DNA of 36,564 bases from Actinomycetota bacterium (GTDB lineage: Bacteria > Actinomycetota > Nitriliruptoria > Nitriliruptorales > Nitriliruptoraceae): the NCBI GenBank assembly GCA_019348135.1, contig JAHWJY010000016.1:1-36564 (forward strand). The letters are read 5' to 3'. Position numbers and translations under genes: made by a program. Under the pieces are notes generated by a model, which saw nothing but the letters and a program-made list of their open reading frames with translations, was not told the DNA's origin and did not search any database. The stretch's first letter is position 1, and each line of letters opens with the position of its first letter. This document shows positions 14,817 through 22,796 of the stretch, one piece after another.

Positions 14817-15779
14817 GTGCCGCCGCCCGAGCTCGCGTTCGTCCCGTTCCGCATCCCGATGCGGCTGCGCTTCCGTCGCGTCGACCACCGCGCCGGCGTG
14901 CTGGTCCGGGGGCCCGCCGGGTGGGGGGAGTTCTCCCCGTTCCCGGAGTACGCGCCGGACTACACCTCCCGGTGGCTGGCCGCGGCGCGGGAGGCGGCGA
15001 CGGTCGCGTGGCCGGCACCGCGGCGCTCGTCCATCCCGGTCAACGTCACTGTGCCGGCGGTCGACCCGTCGACCGCCTCCGCCCTCGTCCGCGACTCGGG
15101 GTGCCGGACCGCGAAGGTCAAGGTCGCCGAGCCGGGACAGACGCTCGCCGACGACGTCGCGCGGGTCACGGCCGTGCGTGAGGCGCTGGGTCCCGACGGC
15201 AGCATCCGCGTGGACGCGAACGGCGCCTGGGACGTGGCGTCCGCGTCCCTCGCGATCACCCGGCTCGCCCCGCTGGGCCTCGAGTACGTCGAGCAGCCCG
15301 TGGCGACGCTGGAGGAGATGCGTGACCTGCGCGGTCGGGTGACGGTGCCGCTCGCCGCGGACGAGTCGGTGCGCACCGCCGAGGACCCGCTGCGGATCGC
15401 CGACCTCGACGCGGCCGACGTGCTCGTCCTGAAGGTCCAGCCCCTCGGCGGGGTCCACCGGGCACTGGAGATCGCGGACGCGGCCGGGCTCCCGGTGGTG
15501 GTGTCGAGTGCGCTGGAGACGAGCGTCGGCCTCGCCGCCGGCCTCGCCTTCGCCGCGGCGCTCCCCGAGCTGCCCTACGCGTGCGGGCTGGCGACGGCGT
15601 CGCTCCTCGCCGGCGACGTGGTCCTCGACACCCTCGCCCCCGAGGGCGGCGCCATCGCCGTCCGTCGACCGCTGCCGGACCCGGCGCTGCTGACCACCTG
15701 GGCGCCCGGACCCGAGGACGCGGCCGAGCTGCTGCAGCGGCTGGCCGACGCGGACGCCGCGGCCGGGAGCTTCCGGTGA
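14817..15779 (+). CDS. menC: o-Succinylbenzoate synthase MenC
   Basis: A 320-residue enolase-superfamily enzyme that dehydrates SHCHC to o-succinylbenzoate. The catalytic set is visible: the AKVKV lysine pair (Lys100, Lys102), metal ligands in RVDANGAWD (Asp133), EYVEQP (Glu159) and AADES (Asp182), and the second base Lys206 in LVLKVQPLGG. The N-terminal capping domain includes WGEFSPFPEY, characteristic of actinobacterial MenC. The GTG start follows the menA stop directly. The 3' end overlaps menD by 4 bp (GTGA). It supplies the substrate of MenE, encoded on the opposite strand nearby. Confidence 0.95.
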   Translation: MPPPELAFVPFRIPMRLRFRRVDHRAGVLVRGPAGWGEFSPFPEYAPDYTSRWLAAAREAATVAWPAPRRSSIPVNVTVPAVDPSTASALVRDSGCRTAKVKVAEPGQTLADDVARVTAVREALGPDGSIRVDANGAWDVASASLAITRLAPLGLEYVEQPVATLEEMRDLRGRVTVPLAADESVRTAEDPLRIADLDAADVLVLKVQPLGGVHRALEIADAAGLPVVVSSALETSVGLAAGLAFAAALPELPYACGLATASLLAGDVVLDTLAPEGGAIAVRRPLPDPALLTTWAPGPEDAAELLQRLADADAAAGSFR

Positions 15780-17521
15780 CGGCCGCCCCGAACCCGTCCT
15801 CCGCGCTCGCGCTCGTGGTCGCGGACGAGCTCGCACGGTGCGGCGTGACCGACGCGGTCCTGTCGCCGGGGTCGCGGTCGACCGCGCTCGCGCTCGTGCT
15901 GGCCGAGGACCCGCGGCTGCGGCTGCACGTCCAGCTCGACGAGCGCTCGGCCGGGTTCGTGGCGGTCGGACTCGCGCGTGCGACGGGTCGCCCCGCCGCG
16001 GTCGTGACGACCTCCGGCAGCGCCACGGCCAACCTGCACCCCGCGGTCGTCGAGGCCGACCACGGTCGGGTGCCGCTGCTCGTGCTCACGACCGACCGCC
16101 CGCCCGAGCTGCGCCACACGGCGAGCAACCAGACGATCGACCAGCTCCGGCTCTACGGCACGGCCGTCCGCTGGTTCTGCGAGCTCGGCGTCCCGGAGGA
16201 CCGCCCCGGCGTCGTCGCGTACTGGCGCTCGACCCTGTCCCGCGCCTACGCCGAGGCGACGGGGATCCGGGACGCGCCGGGACCGGTGCACTGCAACCTC
16301 GCCTTCCGCGAGCCGACCGTCCCCGAGACCGACGACGGTCGCAGCCGGGTCGAGCACGCCTTCCGGCAGGACCTCGCCGGTCGGCCCGGTGGCGACGCCT
16401 GGGTGACGACCACCCGCCCCCCGGCACAGCTCGCGCCGGAGCACGTCGCCGCCCTCGCCGAACGGATCGCCGGCACGGAGCGGGGACTCGTCGTCCTGGG
16501 CGACTCGCCCGCGGAGCTCGCGCCGGCGCTCGACCTCGCCGAGCGGGCCGGCTGGCCCGTCGTGGCCGAGCCGCTGTCGAACGCCCGGCTCGACGAGCGC
16601 GCCCTGACGCACGCGGCGCAGCTGACCGCCGTCCCGACCTTCGCCGCCCGCCACCGTCCCGATCTCGTGCTCCGCATCGGCCGGACCGGTCTGTCGCGGG
16701 GCGTCGCCCGCCTGCTGGGGCCGGACGTGCCGCAGCTGCTGATCGACGCGTCCGGCGCCTGGCTCGACCCCGAGCGGGCGGTCGCGGAGCTGCTGGTCGC
16801 CGACCCGTCCCGGACGTGCGCCGCGGTCGCGACGACCCTGGCCGCGCCCGCCGGCAGCGCCTGGCTCGACGCCTGGCGGACGGCCGACCGCGCCGCCGCG
16901 GGCGCCGTCGCCGGGATCCTCGACGCCGGCGACGCCCCGACCGAACCCCGCACGGCGCGCGACGTCGCCGCGGCCGTGCCGGACGGCGGCACGCTCGTCG
17001 TCGCGTCCTCCATGCCGATCCGCGATCTGGACGGCCACCTCCGGCCGCGTCGTGGTCTGCGCATCCTCGGCAACCGCGGCGCGAGTGGCATCGACGGCTT
17101 CGTCTCGACCGCGCTCGGTGTGGCCCTGGCCGGACCGCCGCCCACGGTCGCGCTCTGCGGCGACCTCAGCCTCCTGCACGACGCCAACGGGTTCCTGCTC
17201 GCTCCGGACGCGGCATCGGTGGACTGCACCTTCGTGGTCGTCGACAACGACGGCGGCGGGATCTTCTCCTTCCTCCCGCAGGCGCGGTACCCGGCGTCCT
17301 TCGAGCGGGTCTTCGCCACGCCCCACGGTCGCGACCTCGCGGACCTCGCGCGCTTCTCCCGGCTGCCGCACGAACGGGTGACGTCGGCCGACGCGCTGCC
17401 GGACGCGGTCCGTGCCTCCGTCGCCGCCGGCGGCATCCGGATCCTCGAGGTCCGGACGGACCGGGAGGCCAACGTCCTCCTGCACCAGCGGATCCAGGAC
17501 GCGGTCGCGGCGGTCGTGTGA
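15776..17521 (+). CDS. menD: SEPHCHC synthase MenD (ThDP-dependent)
   Basis: A 581-residue thiamine-diphosphate enzyme that joins isochorismate and 2-oxoglutarate, the first committed step to menaquinone. Diagnostic features are LSPGSRSTALAL (29-40), the catalytic Glu in LDERSAG (Glu56), TTSGSATANL, and the ThDP/Mg motif beginning CGDLSLLHDANGF (GDL at 462-464). GTG at 15776 overlaps the menC stop; the track's earlier start at 15581 lies within menC. The 3' end overlaps the following GNAT gene by 4 bp. Length is normal. Isochorismate would come from MenF, encoded on the minus strand just downstream. Confidence 0.96.
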   Translation: MTAAPNPSSALALVVADELARCGVTDAVLSPGSRSTALALVLAEDPRLRLHVQLDERSAGFVAVGLARATGRPAAVVTTSGSATANLHPAVVEADHGRVPLLVLTTDRPPELRHTASNQTIDQLRLYGTAVRWFCELGVPEDRPGVVAYWRSTLSRAYAEATGIRDAPGPVHCNLAFREPTVPETDDGRSRVEHAFRQDLAGRPGGDAWVTTTRPPAQLAPEHVAALAERIAGTERGLVVLGDSPAELAPALDLAERAGWPVVAEPLSNARLDERALTHAAQLTAVPTFAARHRPDLVLRIGRTGLSRGVARLLGPDVPQLLIDASGAWLDPERAVAELLVADPSRTCAAVATTLAAPAGSAWLDAWRTADRAAAGAVAGILDAGDAPTEPRTARDVAAAVPDGGTLVVASSMPIRDLDGHLRPRRGLRILGNRGASGIDGFVSTALGVALAGPPPTVALCGDLSLLHDANGFLLAPDAASVDCTFVVVDNDGGGIFSFLPQARYPASFERVFATPHGRDLADLARFSRLPHERVTSADALPDAVRASVAAGGIRILEVRTDREANVLLHQRIQDAVAAVV

Positions 17522-18099
17522 CGCGCTGGCAGGAGCACCTCGCCGAGGTGCAGGGCCGGCTGGTGCGCTCACGCTACGACGACGCCCGAGAGGGCGGGGA
17601 TCGGCTCCGGGCCGGGGTCGGCCACCTCCGCGTCGCGACCCGTGACCTCCCCGGGGACGACCTCCCGCCCGCCCGGCTGCTCCCCCCGACCGCGCTCCGC
17701 CTCGCCCGCGATCACCTCGACCTCGAGCGCTCGGCAGAGGTCCTCTCCGCCGTGCTCGGTGCGGACCTCGACCTCGTGCGCCGCCACCTCGGTGGCAACC
17801 TCCGGCAGGTCGACGGCGCGAGCGTGCTGCTCGCGGTCCGGCACGGCGAGAACGCCGTCGGGACCGTCACGCTCGTCCTCACCGAAGACGCCGCGGGCAC
17901 CGTCGCCGGCGTGCACGCGCTCGCGGTCGCCGCGCCCTACCGGGGACGCGGCATCGGCTCGGCGCTGGCCGGGCGCGCCCTCGAGCTCGGGGCCGCCGCG
18001 GGCGCGGACCTCGCCGTCGCGACGTCGCTCGAGGCCGCCGGGGACGTGCTCGAGCGGCTGGGGCTGCGGCCGGTCGGTGACCGGCCCGCTCCCGCCTGA
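17518..18099 (+). CDS. GNAT-family N-acetyltransferase in the menaquinone operon
   Basis: A 193-residue protein. The C-terminal half (~95-190) is a GNAT domain with the acetyl-CoA-binding signature APYRGRGIGSALAGRALEL, and a preceding beta strand (VGTVTLVLTED) fits the fold. The N-terminal ~90 residues are charged and unfamiliar (VTRWQEHLAEV, then DHLDLERSAEVL). GTG at 17518 overlaps the menD stop (GTGA), so it is the last cistron of menA-menC-menD. The stop codon abuts the menF stop on the other strand. The acceptor substrate is unknown; no known menaquinone step requires acetylation. Confidence 0.82.
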   Translation: MTRWQEHLAEVQGRLVRSRYDDAREGGDRLRAGVGHLRVATRDLPGDDLPPARLLPPTALRLARDHLDLERSAEVLSAVLGADLDLVRRHLGGNLRQVDGASVLLAVRHGENAVGTVTLVLTEDAAGTVAGVHALAVAAPYRGRGIGSALAGRALELGAAAGADLAVATSLEAAGDVLERLGLRPVGDRPAPA

Positions 18100-18106
18100 T
18101 CAGGCG
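18093..18106. other. 14-bp perfect palindrome formed by two back-to-back stop codons
   Basis: CGCCTGATCAGGCG is fully self-complementary. Its centre TGATCA is the TGA of the GNAT gene (18097-18099) and the TGA of menF on the minus strand (18100-18102). The convergent genes therefore have zero intergenic bases. Confidence 0.8.
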
Positions 18107-19350
18107 TCGGCATCGAAGGCGGACTGCATCGCGCGCAGCTTCACCCGCGTCTCCTCGAGCTCGTCCTCGGGCAGCGAGTCCGCCACGATGCCGGCGCCGG
18201 CGAACAGGCGGGCCCGCGCCCCCGACAGCTCGGCGCAGCGCAGCGCGATGCCCCACTCACCGTCGCCCGTGGCGTCGATCCACCCCACCGGGGCGGCGTA
18301 GCGGCCGCGGTCCATCCCCTCGAGCTCGCGGATGAGCGCCACCGCGCGGTCCCGCGGCACCCCGCCGACGGCCGCTGTCGGGTGCAGGGCCGCGGCGAGG
18401 TGCAGGGCCGTGTCCCGGCCGGGGTCGGCGAGGCGGCCGCGGAAGCGCGTCGCGAGGTGCATCACGTTGTCGAGCCGCAGGAGCTCCGGACCGTCGGGGT
18501 GCTCGAGCGTCGTGCACCGCGGCGCGAGCACCTCCGCGACCGTCCCCGCCGCGAGCTCGTGCTCCCACCGGTCCTTGGTCGAGGCGAGGAGCTCCTCGCC
18601 GATGCGCTCGTCCTCCTCCACGTCGACCCCGCGCCGCGCGGTGCCGGCGAGCGCGAGCGACTCGATCTCGTCCCCGAAGCGGCGGACCAGGAGCTCCGGC
18701 GTCGCGCCGACGAGCCCGTCGACGACGAACGTCGAGCAGCCGGGGAACCGCCGGTTGAGCCGGCGCGCGAGCACCCGCGGATCGAAGGGTGCGCGTGACC
18801 ACACCGCGTGGTCCCGCGCGAGCACGACCTTGTCGAGCTCGCCGGCGTGGATGCGGTCGACGGCGGCCGCGACGGCCTCGAGCCAGTGGACGTCCGGCAT
18901 CGACGACCCGGCGTACCGGGGTCTGTCGGCCGCCGCGTCGGCGCTCGCCCGCCCGGGTGCCAGGGTCGGGCGCTCCGGCACCGATCCGTCGGCGCTGACG
19001 GCCGTCACCCAGGCCGTCCCCGCCCGCCGGCCGACGAGGACGGTCGGCACGACGAGCGCGGAGCCGGCGGAGCGCGCGTCGAACGTGAAGCTGCCGAAGG
19101 CGACCGCGCCCGTGCCCGGGACCTCGACCTCGTCGCCGGTCTCGGTCGAGGCGAGCACCGCGGCGAACTCCGTCCGTGCCGTCGAGAAGCGGTCCGGACC
19201 GTCCGCCGTCAGCCGGACGGCCTCGCCCCACCCCACGAGCCCGTCCGCTCCCTGCAGCCACGCGAAGCCACCCGCCGCACCCGGGAGGTGGTCGAGGAGG
19301 TCGCCGGCGTCGTCCAGCGGCCACGTCCGGACGCGCAGGCGGGACGTCAT
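18100..19350 (-). CDS. menF: Isochorismate synthase MenF
   Basis: A 416-residue chorismate-using enzyme that makes isochorismate, the entry to menaquinone. The C-terminal catalytic domain shows KVVLARD (general base Lys174), GATPELLV, LAGTARRG, HPTAAVGG (323-330), PVGWIDATGDGEWGIALR and AGAGIVADS with ELEET metal-binding acids. The order and spacing fit MenF/EntC. A siderophore or salicylate role is possible by homology, but location beside menD and menG favours menaquinone. The ATG overlaps the stop of the upstream MerR-like gene (ATGA). It runs tail-to-tail with the GNAT gene. Confidence 0.94.
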   Translation of the reverse strand: MTSRLRVRTWPLDDAGDLLDHLPGAAGGFAWLQGADGLVGWGEAVRLTADGPDRFSTARTEFAAVLASTETGDEVEVPGTGAVAFGSFTFDARSAGSALVVPTVLVGRRAGTAWVTAVSADGSVPERPTLAPGRASADAAADRPRYAGSSMPDVHWLEAVAAAVDRIHAGELDKVVLARDHAVWSRAPFDPRVLARRLNRRFPGCSTFVVDGLVGATPELLVRRFGDEIESLALAGTARRGVDVEEDERIGEELLASTKDRWEHELAAGTVAEVLAPRCTTLEHPDGPELLRLDNVMHLATRFRGRLADPGRDTALHLAAALHPTAAVGGVPRDRAVALIRELEGMDRGRYAAPVGWIDATGDGEWGIALRCAELSGARARLFAGAGIVADSLPEDELEETRVKLRAMQSAFDADA

Positions 19351-19859
19351 CCCGGGGCGCCGGTCTCGCGGTCCCAGCGCTCGCGGGCCGCGACCAGGAG
19401 GAGCTCACGGAAGTGGCGTCCGACGAGCTGTTCGGTGGCCGGCAGCATGGTCTCGAACGCCGACACGAGCCGGGCGGCGGCCTCCTCGTCGTCGTCCGAG
19501 GTCCCGAGGACGGGGTCGCGGACGAACCGGACGAACAGGTCGACGGCGTGATCGGCGAGCGGACGCATGGCGACGTCCGTGCGCCGCGCCAGGTCGAGGA
19601 ACTCCCCCAGGGGCAGCCCGGCCTCGACGAGCTCCAGGGCGGTGCGGACCAGCTCGGCGTCCTCGACGGCGTAGCGCGGCGGATCGTCCGTCCGCGCCAC
19701 GAGCAGCCCCTCACGGGCCACCGTCTGGAGGACGGGCAGCGACAGGCCCGTGATCTCGGCCAGCTCGTCCAACGGCACGAGACCGTCGCCTCCGGCCAGC
19801 ACCCTCACGAGGGCCTCGTCCGAGGCGTCGGCGTCGGAGGGCAGCCGTGGCTCGTTCAC
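19347..19859 (-). CDS. MerR-like helix-turn-helix regulator
   Basis: A 170-residue protein with an N-terminal winged-helix-like segment: LDELAEITGLSLPVLQTVAREGLL (HTH, ~30-53), then PRYAVEDAELVRTALELVEAGLPLGEFLDLAR, a MerR-type recognition and linker pattern. The C-terminal ~90 residues are helical with an acidic stretch (SDDDEEAAARL) and may form a dimerisation or effector domain. No cysteine is present, so it is not a classic metal- or thiol-sensing MerR. GTG at 19859 overlaps the zinc-ribbon gene stop (GTGA), and its own stop overlaps menF. A role in controlling menF or the men genes is inferred from position. Confidence 0.75.
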   Translation of the reverse strand: MNEPRLPSDADASDEALVRVLAGGDGLVPLDELAEITGLSLPVLQTVAREGLLVARTDDPPRYAVEDAELVRTALELVEAGLPLGEFLDLARRTDVAMRPLADHAVDLFVRFVRDPVLGTSDDDEEAAARLVSAFETMLPATEQLVGRHFRELLLVAARERWDRETGAPG

Positions 19860-20698
19860 CGCTTGCGGAACCGCCCGCCCTTCCCCGCGTCGGGGCCCAC
19901 CTTGCCGCCCTTCGCCGTGAAGTTCGACAGGTCCACGGGGGCAGCGTCCGTCGCCGGACCCGTCGACGTCGCCGCGTCGTCGGCCGTGCCCTCGGCGGCG
20001 GGATCGCCGAGGTCGTCCTCCCAGGCGGCGTGGTCGTCGCTCGGGGCCGCTCCATCCACGGGCGCGACCGGTTCGGTCGGCGCGGCGGCGGCCGGTGACG
20101 TGGGCGAGGGGGCGGCGTCGTCCATGCCGAGCTCGGACACCGCGGCCGCGAGGTCGTCGAGGTCGAAGTCGTCGGCGTCGTCATCGGCGGCCGGGGCCGG
20201 TGGCTCGGCGGGTGCGGGCGGGGGCACGGGCGCCGGCGCGGCCGGGTCGTTCGTGGGCGGCGTCCAGCCCGGCACCTCGCCCTCGGACGGCAGGGTCCGG
20301 GGCCAACCGGCCTCGACCTGGTCGTCCTGGCCCTCCACCGGGTCCGGTCCGGGCACCGCGGTGCCGCCGTCCGGGGTCGTCTCGACGGAGTCGACGGCGG
20401 CCGCGGCGGCGGCCGCGAGGTCGTCCCCGCCCGGCGCGGCGTCCGCCGGATCCGCGGGCGGGATCCAGGGCTCGCCCTCGGGCTCCGCCACGGGCTCGTC
20501 GCCCGGCGGCGGGGTGAAGCCTCCCAGCGTCGTCGAGTCGACGCTCGCGACCCACGGTTGCGGCTCGTCCGACTCCTCGGCGTCGGCGGCCGGTCCGGAC
20601 CCGGTGGCGACCGTGTCGACGCGGTGGCCCACGTGGCAGACGCCGTCGTCGTCGACGGGCACCTCGGAGCCGCACTCGGGACAGAAGGCGCGGGGCAT
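19856..20698 (-). CDS. Zinc-ribbon protein with long acidic Ala/Pro-rich region
   Basis: A 280-residue protein. The N-terminus has a one-knuckle zinc ribbon, FCPECGSEV (Cys6, Cys9) followed by GVCHVGHRV (Cys21, His25). Residues ~30-250 are low-complexity, rich in Asp, Glu, Ala and Pro, and probably disordered, apart from an acidic helix around DDFDLDDLAAAVSELGMDD. The tail is strongly basic (GKVGPDAGKGGRFRKR), giving a charge-reversed end. ATG at 20698 is preceded by GGGAGG, confirming the start. It is the first gene of a three-gene minus-strand unit with the HTH regulator and menF, and is divergent from menG. Function unknown; I find no domain beyond the ribbon. Confidence 0.8.
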   Translation of the reverse strand: MPRAFCPECGSEVPVDDDGVCHVGHRVDTVATGSGPAADAEESDEPQPWVASVDSTTLGGFTPPPGDEPVAEPEGEPWIPPADPADAAPGGDDLAAAAAAAVDSVETTPDGGTAVPGPDPVEGQDDQVEAGWPRTLPSEGEVPGWTPPTNDPAAPAPVPPPAPAEPPAPAADDDADDFDLDDLAAAVSELGMDDAAPSPTSPAAAAPTEPVAPVDGAAPSDDHAAWEDDLGDPAAEGTADDAATSTGPATDAAPVDLSNFTAKGGKVGPDAGKGGRFRKR

Positions 20699-20839
20699 GG
20701 TCCTCCCTGCAGTCGGACTGGCGGTCGTCGTTGCCTCCGCGCTGGGCGTCGGCTCGACGTGCTCGACCCGCGCTGGCACGCGGGGCGGGGCGGTCGACCC
20801 CGGCCGGTAGCCTGCCACACGCCGACGGCGAGGACGAGC

Positions 20840-21556
20840 GTGGCCCACACCGCACTGCCGGACCCCGGCCGCGACGCCAAGGACGCGGCCCTCGTCCAGG
20901 CGATGTTCGACCGGGTCGCGCCGAGGTACGACCTCGCGAACGCGCTGCTGTCCTTCGGCCAGGATGCGCACTGGCGACGGGTCACCGCGGCGGCCGCGCG
21001 ACCCGCCGGCGCGGTGGTGCTCGACGTCGCGTCGGGGCCCGGCAACGTCGCCATCGCCCTCATCGCCCGCGGGGCGCGCCGTGTCGTCGCCCTCGACCTG
21101 TCCCTCAACATGCTCCTCGAGGGTGCCCGCCGCGACTACCCCGACGTCGCCTTCGTGCACGGCGACGCGCAGCGGTTGCCGTTCCCCGACGGATCCTTCG
21201 ACGCCGTCACCATCTCGTTCGGCCTGCGCAACGTCCCCGACCCGAGGGTGGCGCTCGAGGAGTTCGCTCGCGTGCTGCGTCCCGGTGGTCGCGTCGTCAT
21301 CGCGGAGTTCGCGGCACCGACCTGGCCACCGTTCCGGACGCTCTACACCGAGTACCTCATGCGGGCCCTGCCCGAGGTCGCCAGGGTCGTGTCGTCCGAT
21401 GCACCGGCGTACCGCTACCTGGCCGACTCGATCCGCGCCTGGCCGGACCGCGCGACGGTCGCCTCGTGGCTGGAGCGGGCCGGCTTCGGTGAGGTCCGGG
21501 TCAAGGACCTGTCCGGCGGCGTGGTCGCCGTGCACCGCGGCTTCCGCCGGGCCTGA
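20840..21556 (+). CDS. menG: Demethylmenaquinone methyltransferase MenG (UbiE family)
   Basis: A 238-residue SAM-dependent methyltransferase that makes menaquinone from demethylmenaquinone, the last ring step. It shows MFDRVAPRYDLANALLSFG, the SAM-binding motif I LDVASGPGN (61-69), and the UbiE signature SFDAVTISFGLRNVPD (119-134) followed by RVLRPGGRVVIAEF. Motif I here has ASGPGN where many homologues have ACGTGD, a conservative change. GTG at 20840 is preceded by GAGGA; the track's earlier starts lie in sequence antisense to the zinc-ribbon gene. It is divergent from the zinc-ribbon/menF unit across a 141-bp gap. Confidence 0.95.
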   Translation: MAHTALPDPGRDAKDAALVQAMFDRVAPRYDLANALLSFGQDAHWRRVTAAAARPAGAVVLDVASGPGNVAIALIARGARRVVALDLSLNMLLEGARRDYPDVAFVHGDAQRLPFPDGSFDAVTISFGLRNVPDPRVALEEFARVLRPGGRVVIAEFAAPTWPPFRTLYTEYLMRALPEVARVVSSDAPAYRYLADSIRAWPDRATVASWLERAGFGEVRVKDLSGGVVAVHRGFRRA

Positions 21557-21605
21557 CGCTCCTCGGCGGGTGGTCGACCGCACCGTCGACGGGCGACGAC
21601 GCGGT

Positions 21606-21611
21606 TACGCT
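21606..21611 (+). promoter_or_regulatory. Candidate -10 element upstream of the lipoprotein gene
   Basis: TACGCT (within GGTTACGCT) matches TANNNT and lies 28 bp upstream of the ATG at 21640. No good -35 is visible at 16-19 bp. Two GTCGAC hexamers (21573-21578, 21585-21590) sit just upstream. Confidence 0.3.
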
Positions 21612-21639
21612 CTGCTGACCACCGGACCGAGAGGCACCC

Positions 21640-22674
21640 ATGAGCTCCACGCTGACGTCCCCGCGACGGCGCCCGCTCTCGCTGCTCCTGACCGTCCTGG
21701 CGGTCGTGACGGCGGCGTGCGGGACGAACTCGCCGGACCCGGAGACGCGCCTGAACTCGGCGGTCGAGAACACCTTCGACGGGGCCTTCTCGTACACGCT
21801 GACCGTCGACGCGGACCGGGCCGCGCTCGAGGCCATGGGCGACGGCGCGGGCGACGCCGCGACCTTCCTCCAGACCTTCGGGTTCTCCGGCGTCGTGGAC
21901 GGTGAGGACGGCAGGAGCTTCGCCATCGACCTCGGGGGCAACGCCCCGCTCCTCGAGCTGCGGACGTTCAGCGACGAGGCGTTCTACGTGAACGTCGGCC
22001 TCAACGACTTCCTCTCGCTCGCCGGCGCCGGTGCCTTCGACCCCCGCGACGAGCTGGCGCCGGCGCTCGATGCGCTCGGGTTCGAGGACGAGGTCAAGGC
22101 GGCGGTGCTCGACGCGCTCGACGGCAAGTGGGTCGGCGTCGAGGGCGAGCTGGACGTCGCGCGGCTCCAGGCGCTGATGGGTGCGGACGCCCCGACGGTC
22201 GACGAGGAGGAGGCCAGCGAGGCCGCCGCCGAGCTCTTCGGCGACGACGCGGCCGGCTTCTTCGAGCGCTACGTCACGATCGTCGAGACGGTGGCGGAGG
22301 ACGACACCGAGCGGTTCGAGGTGGCGTTCGAGCTGCGCGAGCTCATGCGTGCGATGGGCGAGCTGAACCAGCGCGTCGGGGCCGAGGGCTCGGACGCGTT
22401 GACGGACGTGGAGGCCGATCTCCAGGACCTGCCCGAGACGGTCCCCGGCACGGTGATCGTGGACGAGGGCCACGTCACGCTCATCCGGCTCGATGTGGCG
22501 GACACGGCCCGCCAGGCCGGCGCGGAGCTCGAGGGCGCGATCGTGCTCCAGGTCGCGTTCGCCGACTTCGACGACGTGGAGCCGCTGTCGCGTCCCGAGG
22601 GCGCGACGGTGCTCACCGACGAGCAGTTCACCGACGCCATGGCGAAGCTCATCGGCCTCACCGGCGGTCTCTAG
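21640..22674 (+). CDS. Lipoprotein of unknown function
   Basis: A 344-residue exported lipoprotein with signal helix LSLLLTVLAVV and lipobox TAAC (Cys27). The mature part has an N-terminal beta-rich segment (FSYTLTVDADRAAL, FSGVVDGEDGRSFAIDLGG) and acidic helices. The pattern of small beta strands after a lipobox, followed by a threshold-like 'WVGVEGELD' segment, recalls LppX/LprG-type or LolA-like lipid-binding lipoproteins, but similarity is too weak to name. ATG at 21640 has GAGAGG upstream. It lies between menG and the menJ promoter and is probably its own transcription unit. Confidence 0.8.
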   Translation: MSSTLTSPRRRPLSLLLTVLAVVTAACGTNSPDPETRLNSAVENTFDGAFSYTLTVDADRAALEAMGDGAGDAATFLQTFGFSGVVDGEDGRSFAIDLGGNAPLLELRTFSDEAFYVNVGLNDFLSLAGAGAFDPRDELAPALDALGFEDEVKAAVLDALDGKWVGVEGELDVARLQALMGADAPTVDEEEASEAAAELFGDDAAGFFERYVTIVETVAEDDTERFEVAFELRELMRAMGELNQRVGAEGSDALTDVEADLQDLPETVPGTVIVDEGHVTLIRLDVADTARQAGAELEGAIVLQVAFADFDDVEPLSRPEGATVLTDEQFTDAMAKLIGLTGGL

Positions 22675-22706
22675 GGGACCGGGGGCCCGGTCGGCCCACG
22701 CGGGGC

Positions 22707-22736
22707 TTGGCTAGGGTCGGCCGGCCTGGTTACACT
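22707..22736 (+). promoter_or_regulatory. Sigma70-like promoter for menJ(-nuo)
   Basis: -35 TTGGCT (22707-22712), an 18-bp spacer, and -10 TACACT (22731-22736). Transcription would start near 22743, inside the inverted repeat that follows, ~54 bp before the menJ ATG. Confidence 0.65.
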
Positions 22737-22737
22737 C

Positions 22738-22771
22738 ACCTGCGCTTGTGAAGAACTTCACAAGCGCAGGT
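22738..22771. promoter_or_regulatory. Probable Rex (NADH/NAD+ sensor) operator within a 34-bp inverted repeat
   Basis: ACCTGCGCTTGTGAAG and CTTCACAAGCGCAGGT form perfect 16-bp arms around an AA spacer. The core TTGTGAAGAACTTCACAA (22746-22763) matches the known Rex consensus TTGTGAANNNNTTCACAA at every defined position. It begins 2 bp after the -10 element and covers the expected start site, so a bound repressor would block initiation. In Streptomyces, Rex controls nuo and cyd operons through this type of site. A hairpin role in RNA is an alternative, but the match to a named operator is the better explanation. Confidence 0.85.
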
Positions 22772-22796
22772 CCCGGACCATCGGCGAGGAGGCGAC

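Noticed and set aside
12684-15836. 1050-residue minus-strand ORF
   Set aside because: Only the last 395 codons are MenE; the upstream part is antisense to menA and menC.
21573-21590. Two GTCGAC hexamers 6 bp apart upstream of the lipoprotein gene
   Set aside because: A common GC-rich palindrome; no further symmetry or promoter alignment.
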